From Epiperipatus broadwayi (Eukaryota > Onychophora > Udeonychophora > Euonychophora > Peripatidae), in the NCBI GenBank assembly GCA_028023455.1, contig JAQFVV010006215.1, positions 10,127,950 through 10,191,949 of the forward strand: a stretch of 64,000 nt of DNA. The letters are read 5' to 3'. Below the pieces are notes generated by a model. The model did not search any database. It saw nothing but the letters and a program-made list of their open reading frames with translations, and had not been told where the DNA came from. Below are positions 45,455 to 58,900 of the stretch, in pieces. The stretch's first letter is position 1, and each line of letters starts with the position of its first letter. The translations under genes and the position numbers were made by a program.

Positions 45455-47155
45455 ATATGTGATTCTGACTCAATAGGACTAACTGTAGTTGTGAAATTTT
45501 AAAATATTTATTATGATTAAAATTTAAGTTTTATAAAACTGCTGCTTAGAAGTACATCATATAACTGCAGGCATTGATTCTATAGGACTAGTTATCTATA
45601 ACAATGAAATTCCAAGATAATCAAAGTTAGAGTTGATAAAATTACATTATAAAATTAAGTTTCATAACTGCCAAGAAAAGCATCTTATAGCTACAGGTGT
45701 TAGCGTTGTAGAATCATTACGTGTAGCTTTGAAATCCAAAGAGAATCTTCATTAACCATTAGTGTTGATAAAACCTACTATAATTCAAATTAAGTTTCCT
45801 TATTAAAATATTATATTGCTACAAGTGATCACTCTATAGGATTAGCTTCTCAAGATAATCAGTATTACTCATTAGTATTAATAAAATTATTGAAATTAAA
45901 CTTTATAACTGCTGGAAGAAGCATTATATAGATGCTAGATTTGATTCTACTGGATTAATACCTGATGTTGTGAAACCCCAAGATAATCTTAGTGTTGAAT
46001 AAATGCTATTACAATTCCAATTAAACTTATTAAAACATCATATTGCTTCAAGTGATGAGACTATGGGATCAGCAGTTGTTGCTGAGAAATCCTAAAACAA
46101 TCATCATTACTTAACAGCATTAATTAAATAATTGAAATTTTATTTATGGATGCTGAGAGAAGCATTATATAGATACAGGTGTAGACTTTACAAGATCAAT
46201 CCCTGTAGTTATGAAAATTCAAGATAATCTTAGTTACCCATTAGTGTTGATAAATGGTATAAAGATTGAAATTAAGCTTATAATTGTTGAACTATCATAC
46301 TGCTATAATGATGAGACTATTGGATCAGCAGTTGTTGCTGAGAAATCCTAAAATAATTACCATTACTTAACAGCATTAATAAAATGATTAAAATTAAACT
46401 TATAACTACTGAGATAAACATCATATAGTTATAGATATAAACTTTACAAGATCAGTATCTGTAGCTGTGAAATCCCAAAATAATCATAGTAACTTATTAC
46501 TATTGGTGAAATGTAATATTTCACATTTGCAGAGAGAAATATTATATAGATAAAGATGTAGTCTGAGACCATTACTTATAACTGTGAAATTTCAAGATAA
46601 ACATAGTTACTCATTAGTGTTAATAAGAATGTTATAATTGAAATTAAATTTCATAATTGCCAAAAGAAATATCGTATAGCTATAAGTATTGACTCAAGGA
46701 AAATTGTCCATACCTATGAAATACCAAGATAATCCTAGTTATTCATTAGTATTGATAAAATGGCATTATGATTAAAGTTAATCTTTTGAATTACTGAGAC
46801 AAACGTCATACAGTGGCAGTTGTTGGCCCTCTGGGATCAGTACTTGTAGGTGTGAAATCCCAAGATAATAGTAATTACTCATTTATATCAGTGAGCATTG
46901 ATTTTACAGAATCGGTAGCAGTAAAATTTCAAGATAACAAAATTTACTCATTGAAGTTAGTAAAATAAATTATAAGATTAAAATTCGTTTTCAAAACTGC
47001 TAAGAGAAACATTGTATAGTTAGTTACTGGTGCTGATTCTATAGAATCAGTGCCTGTAGCTGTGAAATTCCAAGATAATCATAGTTACTCATTAGCATTG
47101 AAAAAATATTATGATTAAAATTAAACTTCATAACTGCTGAGAGAAGCATTGTATA
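45455..47155. repeat. Degenerate ~130-bp tandem (satellite) array, about 13 units
   Basis: Each unit carries, in order, CTATAGGATCAGT, CTGTAGCTGTGAAAT, CCAAGATAATCATAG, TTACTCATTAG, TTGATAAAAT, ATTAAACTTCATAACTGCTG and AGAGAAGCATTATATAG. Spacings between repeats of the same word are about 115-135 bases. Divergence between units is high and the boundary on the left is gradual. No internal coding frame. Confidence 0.85.
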
Positions 47156-47982
47156 TGTAAATGACTAAATGAATTTCCAAATAAAATTGGTCAACATTAT
47201 AAAGTATTTTTTAGACTAAAAGTATGATATCATTTTTGACTTATTGCATTAATAATTATCTACACAAATTAAGTCAACTTCTATTCCAAATTTACAGATC
47301 AATTATCATATAATAGAATGTATAGAAGCAACTTCATTGACTTTATAAAAGATATAGTCATTTAATATTTTCTGTATACAATAATTAGTGAACATTAAAA
47401 TTTGCTGCACTCCAATATAGATTTTAATTATATTTGATGCATAAATAATACCATTTTTTATTATTCATCTTAAACATATTGTATTTTTTGTTTACAAAAA
47501 TAAATACACAAATTATCCAGATTAATATTAGATTCGAATATTTATATAATATTTAACATGTAAGATTTTGAGATTTGTGACTAGCTTTCAAAATAATTAT
47601 ATAAGACTCTTAAAGTACTTGCAAGTTTGAAGCAAATAGTCTAAGTACTCTTCTTCTCTATTATAGAGATGATAAATAATAATATTGAAAAAAATATGGT
47701 AGAATAATAGAAATATTTTATAATACTTTAAAAAAGATGATTAAGTAATCATTTTCAATAAGCGTTTTATACATTTAGTTTAGAATTTCAAAATTGAGAA
47801 TTTAATTCGTAGTTACACCTTTTTTGTATAGTAGAAATTATTTATAAAGATATTGATATTAATCCCAATAATGATGCATAATATTCACTGGATAAATATT
47901 AACTAGAGTAAATAATTTGATAGAGCAGATTCTCGGGAAGACAATAAACTGAGAGGGGAATTCTTTTGAGATTCTTTTAATA
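47156..47982. other. AT-rich spacer, no gene recognised
   Basis: No open frame or repeat end found between the satellite and the hAT element. Confidence 0.4.
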
Positions 47983-47990
47983 CTCTAGTA

Positions 47991-50526
47991 CAAGGGTTCT
48001 CAAACTTTGAAATTTTGTACCACATAAATAATCAAAAATATATATACTATCATAAAAGCATTTTCTGATTAAAAATTTATGCATCCTAAATGGAGTGTTT
48101 ATAATCAAAGAATAAAACATGTTAAATTTATATTTTTCAATTATATTTGTAAATGAAACCTTTTCATTATAATAAATTATAAATATACTATACGTTGTAG
48201 TAAATAATGGATAATAATACATAATAGCAAATTCTAAGATTTATTATTAATGAGAATTAATCTGACGAATAAGCCTGTATCATTGTAACTAATTTTGATA
48301 TGTCGCGTTTTATCTTCATTAATTTTAAGCATCAATTGAAGTTGCAACCATATCCTATATTTATTTTTAATTAATAGCATGGCTGAAAATCCAGTTTTAC
48401 AAATATATGATGTGTTGAAAGGCATTAAAAATTTTATCACTTTGTTAGAAATATACTTATATTCATTTCTTCTTTTTAACTAAAAATTGCATAAGTTAAC
48501 TTTTTTGAACTCATTTATAAGAGTTTTGTCACATAAAATATCTAAAAGCTGATCTCTTTCATGAACTGAAATATTATCTAACACAGTATCTGAAATAGAA
48601 AATGGATCTCTTGTCCAACATTCATTTTCTAAATTTTCAAAAAAGTAAGGATGAAAATTGTTAACAAGTCCTGTGCAGTGTTTTTCTACATCTTCAATTA
48701 GTTTCTCAGTCAGTGACAGATTATTTTCTTGTAGAAATTCTCCTAATGTTGATAATAAAGCATCTTTCTTGCTTTTCATATTCTTAATTATGTATTTTAG
48801 ATTTTTTTACAGCAGCATTTATTTTGTCATGTACAATAAAGATAGTTATATTGGAACTTTGTAAACTAGAATTCAGTTCATTCAGTTTTCCAAAAATATC
48901 AGACAAATATGCTAAATGTAATAGCCAGAGTTCATCAGTAAAACAATGATGAAGTTTAAATTTGGATTCTTATATGAATATTTGGGCCTCTGAACATAAT
49001 TCATAGAGTCTAATTAAAACTTTTCCCTTGACAACCACTGCACTTCCTTGTGTAAAAGGACCTTATTGTGGTTACTACCCATTTCATTGCACAAAAACAG
49101 TCTTTAGTCCTGTGGGCATTGTTTTGGTAGCTAATGCTTCATGATGTATGCAGCAATGTGTGAATTTTACATCTGATTTGACTTTTTTAATTTTGGGTAA
49201 AAACTCCACTATGACAACCTGTTATTGAAAGCATCATCAAAACACACTCCTACACACTTTTTCCAATTTATTTCATGGCCAGTAATAAATTCATCAATTT
49301 TTTTAAAAATCTCATCCATTATTTGGAAGAGGCTCACAGAATAAGAATTTTTCATCTATGGCTTGTTCTCTTTCAAATTGAATATAAGTCATCAATTATG
49401 CAAAGTTGGTTACATGTGTGCTTTCATCAAACTGAATCTCAAAATAGTTGCTTTGCTTTATATTTTCAATTAGTGTTATTTTACTTGAGTTGCAATTTGT
49501 TATTCATTGCAAAGCTGTATCATTTGATAAAGAAACAAGATTTAACTTGGCTGCTGTAGTAGAGCCAAGAATGGATGTCACAATTTCTTTAGCTGCAGGT
49601 AATATAAAAAATTCTCCAATAGCATGTGGTTTTGGAATTTGAGCAATTTTCAAACTAACCAAATATGATGCTTCCTCTGCTCATTCATTGATTGTGGTGA
49701 AAGAATAAATGCATGTTAGTTTTCATTTCAGTTCATTTTCATTTTAAAAAAGTGAGAGGTTTACTGGTGTATTTATTTTTAAAATGCCATAGCTGAAGTG
49801 ATGGTTTCATTGAGTGATTCAAAATTGTTCATAACAAATAGCACACTTGGGCCTGGATCATTTTCATTTTCATTCAAAAAATCCATATTTCAAATAATTT
49901 TCATTATGCTTTTTTGTAGCAGTAGTATTTTGTTTTCTGAATGCTTCATGAGATTCAGAATTAAAACTGGAAGTGCTAGCTGTGTCAGTGTCTTCTTCTG
50001 GCTGTTTCCCCTTTGATTTTTCTATTCCTGACCATTTGTCCATTATAACAGGATTGGGACTAAAAAGTAAATAAATGAAATAATAAAATATATAAAAGTG
50101 TAAGCCATTGTCAGACAATTAAAAATTAAAAATATATAATAATAAAATTATTAGTTGACAATAACAATACAAATTAAAAGCATATTAAATAATTTAGTCA
50201 ACATTAAAAAAATTATATTCATATCCCAAACATAAATTTTAAAAAATCAAACAAACAAAAATTAATAAATATAAACAAAAATCTAGGTGTTAAAAAAAGA
50301 AACAAAAATAAAAGACAAATTTGCTTCTTACCTTTGCTAGCAGTCTAGCAAACCAGCAAAAAACTTTTTCATGGAATACACCTTGTTTCAGAAGTGGCTA
50401 ACTCTAGTCTAATTGATCATTCTCCACAACACAAATTCATTTTAATCTTTTTGTGTAAAAATTGTATCACCAAAAATAATGTAATGTGCCATTACTGATA
50501 TTTGTATCATAGTTTGAGAATCGAGA
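47991..50526 (-). mobile_element. Decayed hAT transposon of the ZBED5/FAM200 type
   Basis: Left end CAAGGGTTCTCAAACTTTG and, inverted at the right, a decayed GATTCTCAAACT are hAT-type terminal repeats of the 'GGTTCTCAAACT' class. The flanks CTCTAGTA (47983-47990) and TTCTAGTA (50527-50534) form an 8-bp duplication with one change. The interior carries a broken transposase on the minus strand. Confidence 0.8.
48290..50043 (-). pseudogene. hAT transposase pseudogene, ZBED5-like
   Basis: The start is MDKWSG at 50043, then an acidic Ser/Thr-rich part and NENYLKYGF, as in ZBED5/FAM200/SCAND3-type hAT proteins. Continuing leftward in changing frames come IPKPHAIGEFFILPA-AKEIV (about 49560-49650), HEALATK (about 49140), a segment reading KEVQWLSRGKVLIRLYEL (about 49000-49065), YLSDIFGKLNELNSSLQ (about 48850-48915) and the 99-aa piece 48480-48779. 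The end is the hAT dimerisation domain with MPFNTSYICKTGFSAM (about 48380-48430). All expected parts are in order, but several frameshifts and stops make it inactive. Confidence 0.88.
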
Positions 50527-50534
50527 TTCTAGTA

Positions 50535-51061
50535 TAAGTAGAAAAAAGTAAAGAGCAGAGAAAGTTTAAATTCCATGAACTTGCATTATTTTTTTAAAAA
50601 TATATTTTAAAATAATATTCTTCTATATAAGTAGGACGATCACAAGTCACTCTTAACTATAATGTTTTTTTTAGAATTTAAAATATAAATTTCAAAATGT
50701 CTTTTTGTTTTCTCAATAAATTATTTTAAACAAAATTATTATATATTATATATCTCACTTGGATAATCTCATTTCAAAAAATGAATTATTTAAAACAATT
50801 CACATTACATATATGCAATGTGAGGCATTTGTCTGTGGTTCCTTGCATGTATACACAGCAGCATATGTCTACCAATTCTTCAGCAATCTGATGGGTAAAT
50901 AACATCAGGATGGGCATAGTCCAGGCAATTGTCAGTATCAGGAAAGGCATAATCAGGTATGTTGGCTTTCATTTAGTTCCCTACTGTCTAGGATTTGATG
51001 TGTGTTTGTGTGTGTGGGTGTCATGTAATCCAACCAGTTACAATATATATTAATTGAATGT
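50535..51061. other. No gene recognised
   Basis: AT-rich, with a short TG microsatellite stub near 51000. Confidence 0.4.
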
Positions 51062-51357
51062 GTGTATAATATTTATATTTTAAGCTATATGTAAATAGAA
51101 GGGATATGAACCCAGACTTTCGAGCTCCCTTCAGTCATCCACTCAATATTATACAACCGATATGCATGATCACATGCAAAAAAGATAAATGATCTTCAAT
51201 ATATGTATTTCAACTGATGAGTGCTGGTTCAGCTTGAAATACATATATTGGAGATCATTTATTTTTTCTGCATGTATATGGGCATGGGCATCAGTTGTAT
51301 AAAATGGAGTGGATGACTACAGGGAGTTTGAAAGTCTTGGTTTGAACCCTCTCTAAT
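51062..51357. repeat. Foldback element related to the 36-38 kb repeat
   Basis: Left arm 51065-51213 and right arm about 51225-51357 pair over roughly 130 bases around CAACTGATGAGTGCTGGTTC. Outer ends read CCCAGACTTTCGA and TTTGAAAGTCTTGG. Shares TGGATGAC, GAAAGTCT and GTTTGAACCC words with the 36-38 kb units. Confidence 0.85.
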
Positions 51358-51358
51358 T

Positions 51359-51368
51359 ACACACACAT

Positions 51369-51418
<50 letters not shown>
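51359..51418. repeat. (AC)n(AT)n compound microsatellite
   Basis: About 30 bases of AC followed by about 27 bases of AT. Confidence 0.95.
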
Positions 51419-51419
51419 T

Positions 51420-54400
51420 GAACTGGATGGGAGAAAATCGCTCTGATGGAACACTCACAACCTACTATAAAACAGGTTTTTTTTCCAAAACAATGATTAA
51501 AATCCAGAAGAGAGACCAACTCCTGGCATCGTCAAAAACATTTGAGGATACTTGGACATTATACAATATATCAAACTAAGAATCAGATAACAAATATGTG
51601 AAAGATTTAATGTTCACACCATATTGCACAATATAGACTTATCAGAACCCAAATGGAAATAACAAGATAGTTAGAGCAACAATGTAAACCTCAATTGTAT
51701 GGTTACACATCACTGTATACATTAGAAATAATAAACTATTATTGAAACTAAAATCTCAATCTTAACTCCGGCTGCACTTTCACTATTGCAGCAGACCATC
51801 CCTTCAAGCACAGAAGTATAAGATCACAGGTAGATGAAACATCAATGGTACCTATAACCAGACCAAGGCTATACAAAGTATAACCTATGATTACATTTTC
51901 AGGCTATAGAACTCCTCAGCTGCTAGATTCAAACCCTGGCCATCCAAAGCACTTTATTTGTTTTGAGGCTTAATCTCATGTGCCAGCTAACCACAGGTTA
52001 TATATTCAGCATGCCTAGACAACAGGTATACAATCTAGCACTTGATATATCTCCAAGCTAGTTCTTTTTCTCAATTGTGAGGGGAAATATTTATCACCCT
52101 TGCCCAATACTTATAATTAACTATGACTTAACCTATTAATGACACAGTTATAAGAGAGAAATTTGATCAGACAATAATTAAGCAAACAAATAATTTATTT
52201 ACATGCACTCATAATTAAAACACATTATAATAAAATTTTAAATATACACAAACATATAGTTATAATACAATATAATAATTTATGGAAGCAAAATTAAAGT
52301 TTACTGTAGCTGTTGTTATTAAAGTTTATTAAAGTCTTTCATGCATATAACTATTCAAATCTTTAGAATAGAATAGTATGGATTATATTTACCTAGAATT
52401 TTTCTTTTAGGATAATATATCACACTTTCATGGATACTGTGCCTTGCTTATTTCATGATTTGTTGATCACCAACTGGTTGGTCTTTTTCTTACCATCGAT
52501 GTTTTTGGTTTTTTACTGATTTTCCACTTTCAATGAAGGAGAAATTTCCCACAGTTCACAGAACACAAAGTGGGCATGAGTTCCAGGTGGAAATCATTTG
52601 ATGGTACTATGGATTGGGATCAAAGTCTAGCCACACACTTTGGTTGTTGTTTAACACTGCATGCTAATAGGTTGCCTTTCAGTGAATATAGGTAGATGCA
52701 CCCATATGCTGGAAGTGCTAATGGCTTTTTGCCATCTTCTCTTCTTTAAAAGTTTTTATAAGACAGTAATGTTGAATGATAATTTTGCTTCATTTGGCAA
52801 TAATAATGATAATGAATATAGACTAAAATATAATATTAATAGTAATAATAATCCAAATGAATGAATCTCTTGGTTCTTTTATATGTTTCTTCCTCATTGT
52901 TTCTATTTATCATCCTTCAATCTGGTTTAATTAATTTTATATTTTCTTAATTAATTTTGTATTCTGTTTTAACCTAACTTCTTGCTTAGATTAATCTAAT
53001 ATTTGATAAGATAATGTCTGCAGTCTTTTCCTTTGTTTTCTTATTAGTGCAATGGGAGTTATTATTTTTTTTATCTTTTCTGAATTGAAAATTTAAAAGT
53101 TTTTCTTTTCACAAATTATATTTTTAGTTTAGTTTTATTTTTATATAAATTTATAAAAAAGAAGAGCTAGTTTCAACTCTTTACTTAGAATTAATTCCCA
53201 CCTTCCTACTTGCTCTTTACTACTAAACTTTTTTTTTGTTTTTTTAAATAACAAGATGATCTCAACACTTTACTTTTGCAGTTTGTGTTTCAAAAAAAAA
53301 ACTCTTTAAAACATATTATAATTTATTTTATTACTTTTCTTTCCTTTTAAAATTAATTCGATCATTTATTAATAAATGATTTCATATATACTCGCAGAAT
53401 ATATGTCTGTTCTTAACCCCATATATTCATTGGCAGTACAATGTATAGTAAAAAAGTTTTTGTGCAAGATTCTGGAAACAATATTTTTAATTTTTATTAT
53501 ATGGTAATCTCATTATAAGAACATCTACTTTTTGTTTTTGTTCTAATTCTATTGTAAATTTAATTGAAGTAGATATGTTGTCAATGTGCATGCAGAATGT
53601 TTGTATCTATATAAGACATGTATCGCTGATATAAATAAGGAGTTTTTGGAAAGATGAAATAATATTTATAGTTCTGGTTTTAATATTTTCCATGTTTTGT
53701 TTATCATTTTCATTTTTTTTTTTTTTTTACAATATATAATGTTTCATTACTGGTATAGAATTTTAAGCAGACAGCATTTTAATTCAAAAGCATTTATCTT
53801 TTGTTGCTTTCGTTTTTACATTTAAAGTTTAGCTTTCACAACTGTACTTTAAAACTATAAATAGTTGTGCTGAAATATTCATATTTATTTCATCGAGATA
53901 CTTTTTTTTTGTGATATTCATATTTATTTCAATCGAGATTATTCTTATTTTGTGCTTAGATTTTTAATAAGTTGCATGCAATTTGGCTTAGTCACAGTAA
54001 TGGACTCAGTAACATTTCTGGATCAAAGCTTGGGTTTTGTCAATTCAGAAGCTTGAATGTCTCATGTTACAAACCATTTGATTATTATTTTTTAATTGTT
54101 TAAAAATGTAATATTAATGAAAATTTTTATTCTTACCCCCTTACCTAAGGATAATTGTCATTCAGCAAAAAAAAACAAAACTAAAATGTATAGTGAATTA
54201 ACTAGATATTTTAAATTTTATGAAGGATATTTCAACATAGATGGTGTACATATGTCAAAAAAGATTTGAAAACAAACAAGTACATTAATAAATCATTATT
54301 GATATAATAATAGATTTATCAATTGTTATTCTGAACCATAAAACTGACCACTTCAAATTACTTTCTCCAAATCTCCCAACTTTTTCCAAGTCTTAATTTT

Positions 54401-54831
54401 TAAAATGTTAATACATTTTTCAAATTTAACTGTAGATGTATGAAACAGTGGTAAATGAGAATCTTGTTAAGTTTATAAATAAAAGTGAAGACACATGAAA
54501 TAATAAACAATTTATTCAAGCTATAATAAACTCAATTTTAATATTAATAAAATATAATTGGTTAGTTACTAAGATCACATGACGTTCAATCACTAAAAGT
54601 GATTGGTCAAGCTTAATTTCTGAGTGTTAATTGCTCTAGATTTGCAAATATGACACTATTTGCAGATGATGTTACTAATTAACACATTTACATGTAGAAT
54701 TAATAGAATTTCTAGAAAGTTTAAGATGATAAAAAATACAAATAATAATACCATAAAGCCATGAAAAAAATATTGGAAAAAAATATGAAATTGGATTTGG
54801 CAAACACTTCAAAGGATAAAACTAGCCTTTG
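51420..54831. other. No gene recognised
   Basis: 51.4-52.05 kb is less AT-rich (about 36% G+C by eye) with no long frame, perhaps an old repeat. Around 53.87-53.94 kb a TGATATTCATATTTATTTCA block is duplicated with CATCGAGAT/AATCGAGAT. The remainder is plain AT-rich DNA. Confidence 0.4.
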
Positions 54832-54839
54832 CTTTATAA

Positions 54840-55939
54840 CAGTTTTCCCAAAGTGGGTGGTACTGCCCCCCAGTGTGCGGTGAAGATGTCTAGAGGGGCG
54901 ATAGTGGGTTCAGAAGCATTTGGGGGCATTTAGGTGATCTAGCTTTCTCTCCGGACTGATTGTTGGCTTTCACTTGCTCAAACCGCTAATTTTTACATTA
55001 TTTTGCCAATTTTATGGTTATTTTATAAATTGTTTATGTGCAAGAGTATATAAAAAAGAAGGATAGTCAGAGTAATTGTAAATGTTTTGCACATTTTTGA
55101 TGGGTTTTTTTCTCTATTAACAAGTTAAAAGGAATGCAGGTTATTATAGTATAGCTAATTTTAAATTTTACTAATAGATAGAAGTGGTCATCCTGTGCAT
55201 TATATTTTTTGTTAAAAAAATAATTTAAGGCCAACATCAACTGAGAAAATCTAAAAATTTGTCATATCTCAGATTTGTGGGGTTTTTTTTGTTGTTGTTG
55301 TTATTGTTAGCTGGATTTCCTTTTTAAAGTGTTTTTTCTTCTTGAAAGTGGCACATAAAGGTGAGGTTTAGGTTCAGCCTTTCAAAGATATACCCCTAAA
55401 ACTTCATGGTACCAATTAGCAGGGTATTCGAGTTTTGGATAGGAAGAAATCAGGAAATATAATCGATTTTGGTTTGATTTCATTCATTTAAACTTAAATT
55501 TAATAACTTTATATCTTAAGCCAATAAACATCACATGATCACCATTTCTTATGCTTGCTTATAACTGTTATTGAAACAGGCAAAACTCACTATATGTATT
55601 GCCACTCACAGCATTGATTACTCTAGCTTGCTATCAGGGGCAATATATTCAGTGAGTTTTGCCTGTTTTTTAACTTTAAATTTTGTTTTTTTTCTTCTTA
55701 TTGATACTGAATTTATGTGGATGCCTTATTCCGATGCGTGACATTGACATCACATTACATCTTGTATGCATCGTATGAATTATGGGGTAGGCATCATCCT
55801 GTTACAGTATCATTAGTTGCTATTTATGTCAAAAATATCAAACAGATTGAACGCGGAAAACTGTTATACTTAAGGGGGGGGTTTACAAATTTATGTCGTG
55901 CAAAAGGGGAGGTGGCCTGAAAAAATTTGGGAACCTATG
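54840..55939. mobile_element. hAT element, 1100 bp, non-coding
   Basis: Flanked by a perfect 8-bp duplication CTTTATAA (54832-54839, 55940-55947), which fits nTnnnnAn. Left end CAGTTTTCCCAAAGTGGGTG and inverted right end CATAGGTTCCCAAA, with G-rich/C-rich subterminal runs (CTGCCCCCCAG on the left, AAAGGGGAGGTGG on the right), match the 'TTTCCCAAA' class of hAT ends. Only a 67-aa chance frame inside. Internal hairpin noted separately. Confidence 0.82.
55574..55668. repeat. Hairpin within the hAT element
   Basis: AAACAGGCAAAACTCACT pairs perfectly with AGTGAGTTTTGCCTGTTT. Pairing continues imperfectly through TGTATTGCC/GGCAATATA, for about 28 bp around a ~35-base loop. Confidence 0.9.
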
Positions 55940-55947
55940 CTTTATAA

Positions 55948-58900
55948 TAATAATAGCATTTGAAAGGGACAACAAAGATACTAAATTTAAAAATATAACT
56001 TTTATATAAATTTACAAGGGCAAAATATAGAAACAAAAAATATTTTTTGTTGTATAATTTACACAAGCATATAATAAAATACCGTATATAAGTCGATTTT
56101 TTAAAAAAGGAATAGATGGGTAGAATAATTAGAAATAGAGTATAATAAATCTAAGTAGTTTGCTATTCCTTGTTATATAACCACTTGACATAATTTTGTC
56201 TAGCATTTCAATTTTAAAATCTAATAAATTACTGTATAGATTTTCATTAAGTTTTACTTATACAGGTTGGATAGACATTAAAATAAGCCATTATATTTAA
56301 TAAATGTATTTATTTAATTGATATTTTTTCCTATTACATTTATTGCATTATTTTACGGTTTTCCTCAGACACCAAATTAGAATCCTTAAACTCTCTTTTT
56401 TTAATCTCACGCTTTTCGTCGATCTTTTTTCTTTTTGGTTTTCTAGTCAAGTTTACTAGTTTTTTAAACCAGTGATATCTATTCATCTGCCAGTAAAAAA
56501 TTGTAAAAATGTTTATTATTATTAAAAAGTATGCATTTTTATTATTAAAGCTTTTTATAAGTCTATCATTATTTTTTATTATCATTAGCTATGAACTAAC
56601 AGATAGATCTCATACTAAACAAGACTACTCTCCGAATTTTTTGTCCCTTCCTTTATATCTCAAATCTCTGTAACTACAACTTTTTAAAAGAAATAACATA
56701 TAACTTAAATTTTATGAGAAATTATAATAAATAAATTTCATTGTATAAATACTTATTATTAAAAAATCAAATTTCTGAAAATTCGACCTACGTTGTAAAT
56801 AAATACAGAGAATTCGCGCAAACAAATACCAATGAATCCTTAATATAAAAACATTAATCGAAGACAATGATATAAAAAACGTTAAAAATAACGAACACTC
56901 TTACATATATATATGTGCACATATATCGTTTATACCTTAAATATTTTTTGCTGTAAATAATTTCTTGACTCAGACATCTTTTATTTTTGGTAAAACTGAA
57001 TATACACAGGAATAACCTTTTTTTATTCAAAATTTTAGCAGACGATTAAAAAAAAAAAAAAATCTGATAATTAAATATTTTGGTTTCATGTAATGTTACA
57101 GATCAAATGACTACCTTTTAAAAATATGATAAATTCTGCCAATTGTTTTTTTTTTTTAACTTATGTTATAGTTTTATTAGCTATGAAGTATTGAGAACTA
57201 TCTGTCATTATTACCAACAAGAGGATGATGAGGCGGGAAAAGAATAGAAATTAAATACGGTAAATTTAGAAGGAAATAATTAATTATTGGAAAGCAAGAA
57301 GAGATCAGAATCGTTCATTGGAAAGTTAGTTTAGAAAAGAAAAATTGAATGTGATTTTTTTTTATCCATTAGCAGCTATTCATAAATAAAGCAACATGTT
57401 GTTCTAATTCCAAAAGAAAAAAAAAGGAAAGATAAAAAAATGAACGGAAAAGTTAAAGGAGAGTTTCAAAGAAATCAGTAATCGACAAGTATATCAATCC
57501 TTTAATATATTTATTAGACATCAGTCTTTCAATTTTCTCTGTAAAAAACTTTTCTTTCTAATATACAGTACTTAATTTCTTGTCAAATGCACTTCTTAAT
57601 TATATTCCAACACAGACTTACCTTATCAATGAATAGTGTACCTCATTAAAGATCATTTTTGTATATATAAAAAGTTACCTCTCCCATGCATTAATCCAAT
57701 AAAGATAATCTCTTTCAATAGTAGAATCAATAGCATTCCATCTAGCAAACTGAAATAATCTAATGAGTCTTGCTATGTATTTCAAAATATTACTAAGCAT
57801 TCTAAAAAAAAAAAAAAAAATTCCAATGTCTTTAAATTATAACTGGAATATTAATATTTCATTTTCAAACAACAAAATTTGTCAGATTAATCCAATTAAA
57901 TTCAATGAAGTAGTTACATAACTATGTTGACATATCTTCTAACTTATTGAATACAGCCATTTGATTTTACTTTGATACACAAGCTCATCTTTCTAACTAA
58001 AAGTTAGCAAGATATAGCACTGAGAAAAAAAAAAGTTAGCAAAATATTTGATTCACATTCTCATGCCATAAATCAATATTTTCTCTTTGCTTTTAATAAA
58101 TTAAGATATATTGCACAACTTAATGCAGTAACAGATTGGTGGATTTAAGACTAAAAAATCCATGGATCACAAACTCTGTCACTTCAGGTATTCAAATACT
58201 TAATGACTTTCTGAATGACAAATTTTGTGCCCTGTTTGATTGAGTGCTGTAGTAGAGTGACAATCTTAAAATGAAAAACAATAGATCACCGCTCAATTTT
58301 GTCACCTTAAATGACCAAACATCAGAACACCTTCCAAATAATGAATCACTTGATTGTTATAGTTTCAGATTAAAAATTCCTTAATTTAATCTATATTGCA
58401 TCTCTATATTTATGTTAATTATAAACTGTTCCAGACAGCATTGACATAAAAATAAGATTGGAGTCAATATATATTATTTAATACTAGTTTTCATTTTAAA
58501 ATATTTATTTTCCAATATCACACTAATACTTTCTCTAACATCATCATGTAAAAGATATATAATATTAATAAATATCAGCAGACAAACAATTAACTTCATA
58601 CACTACTACAAACCTTTTAATTGACTAAATCAAAACATTAGCTAAATCCCACTTTTCCTCTTACCACTTTTTGCATTTGCGTGACAATAAAAATCCTGAT
58701 TCTAGTGTTTCTCAAATCTCTTATGATACAATGAGTTTTTAATAACTATTACATTATTGAAAATACTTTTGCTACAGTGGATAATATTAATATTGCATAA
58801 CAATTATCACAATTTTTTTTAGCTTTATTTTTAGATATTGATGGGAAAGATGTATTCTTAAGATCAGATAACCTGACTTTGTTGGTACTGTAATGATCAG

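Noticed and set aside
45455-47155. CRISPR-like array
   Set aside because: Regularly spaced similar words are present, but the whole ~130-bp unit repeats and no unique spacers alternate with identical repeats; it is a eukaryotic-type tandem repeat.
49798-50016. 72-aa plus-strand frame
   Set aside because: Antisense to the N-terminal part of the hAT transposase pseudogene.
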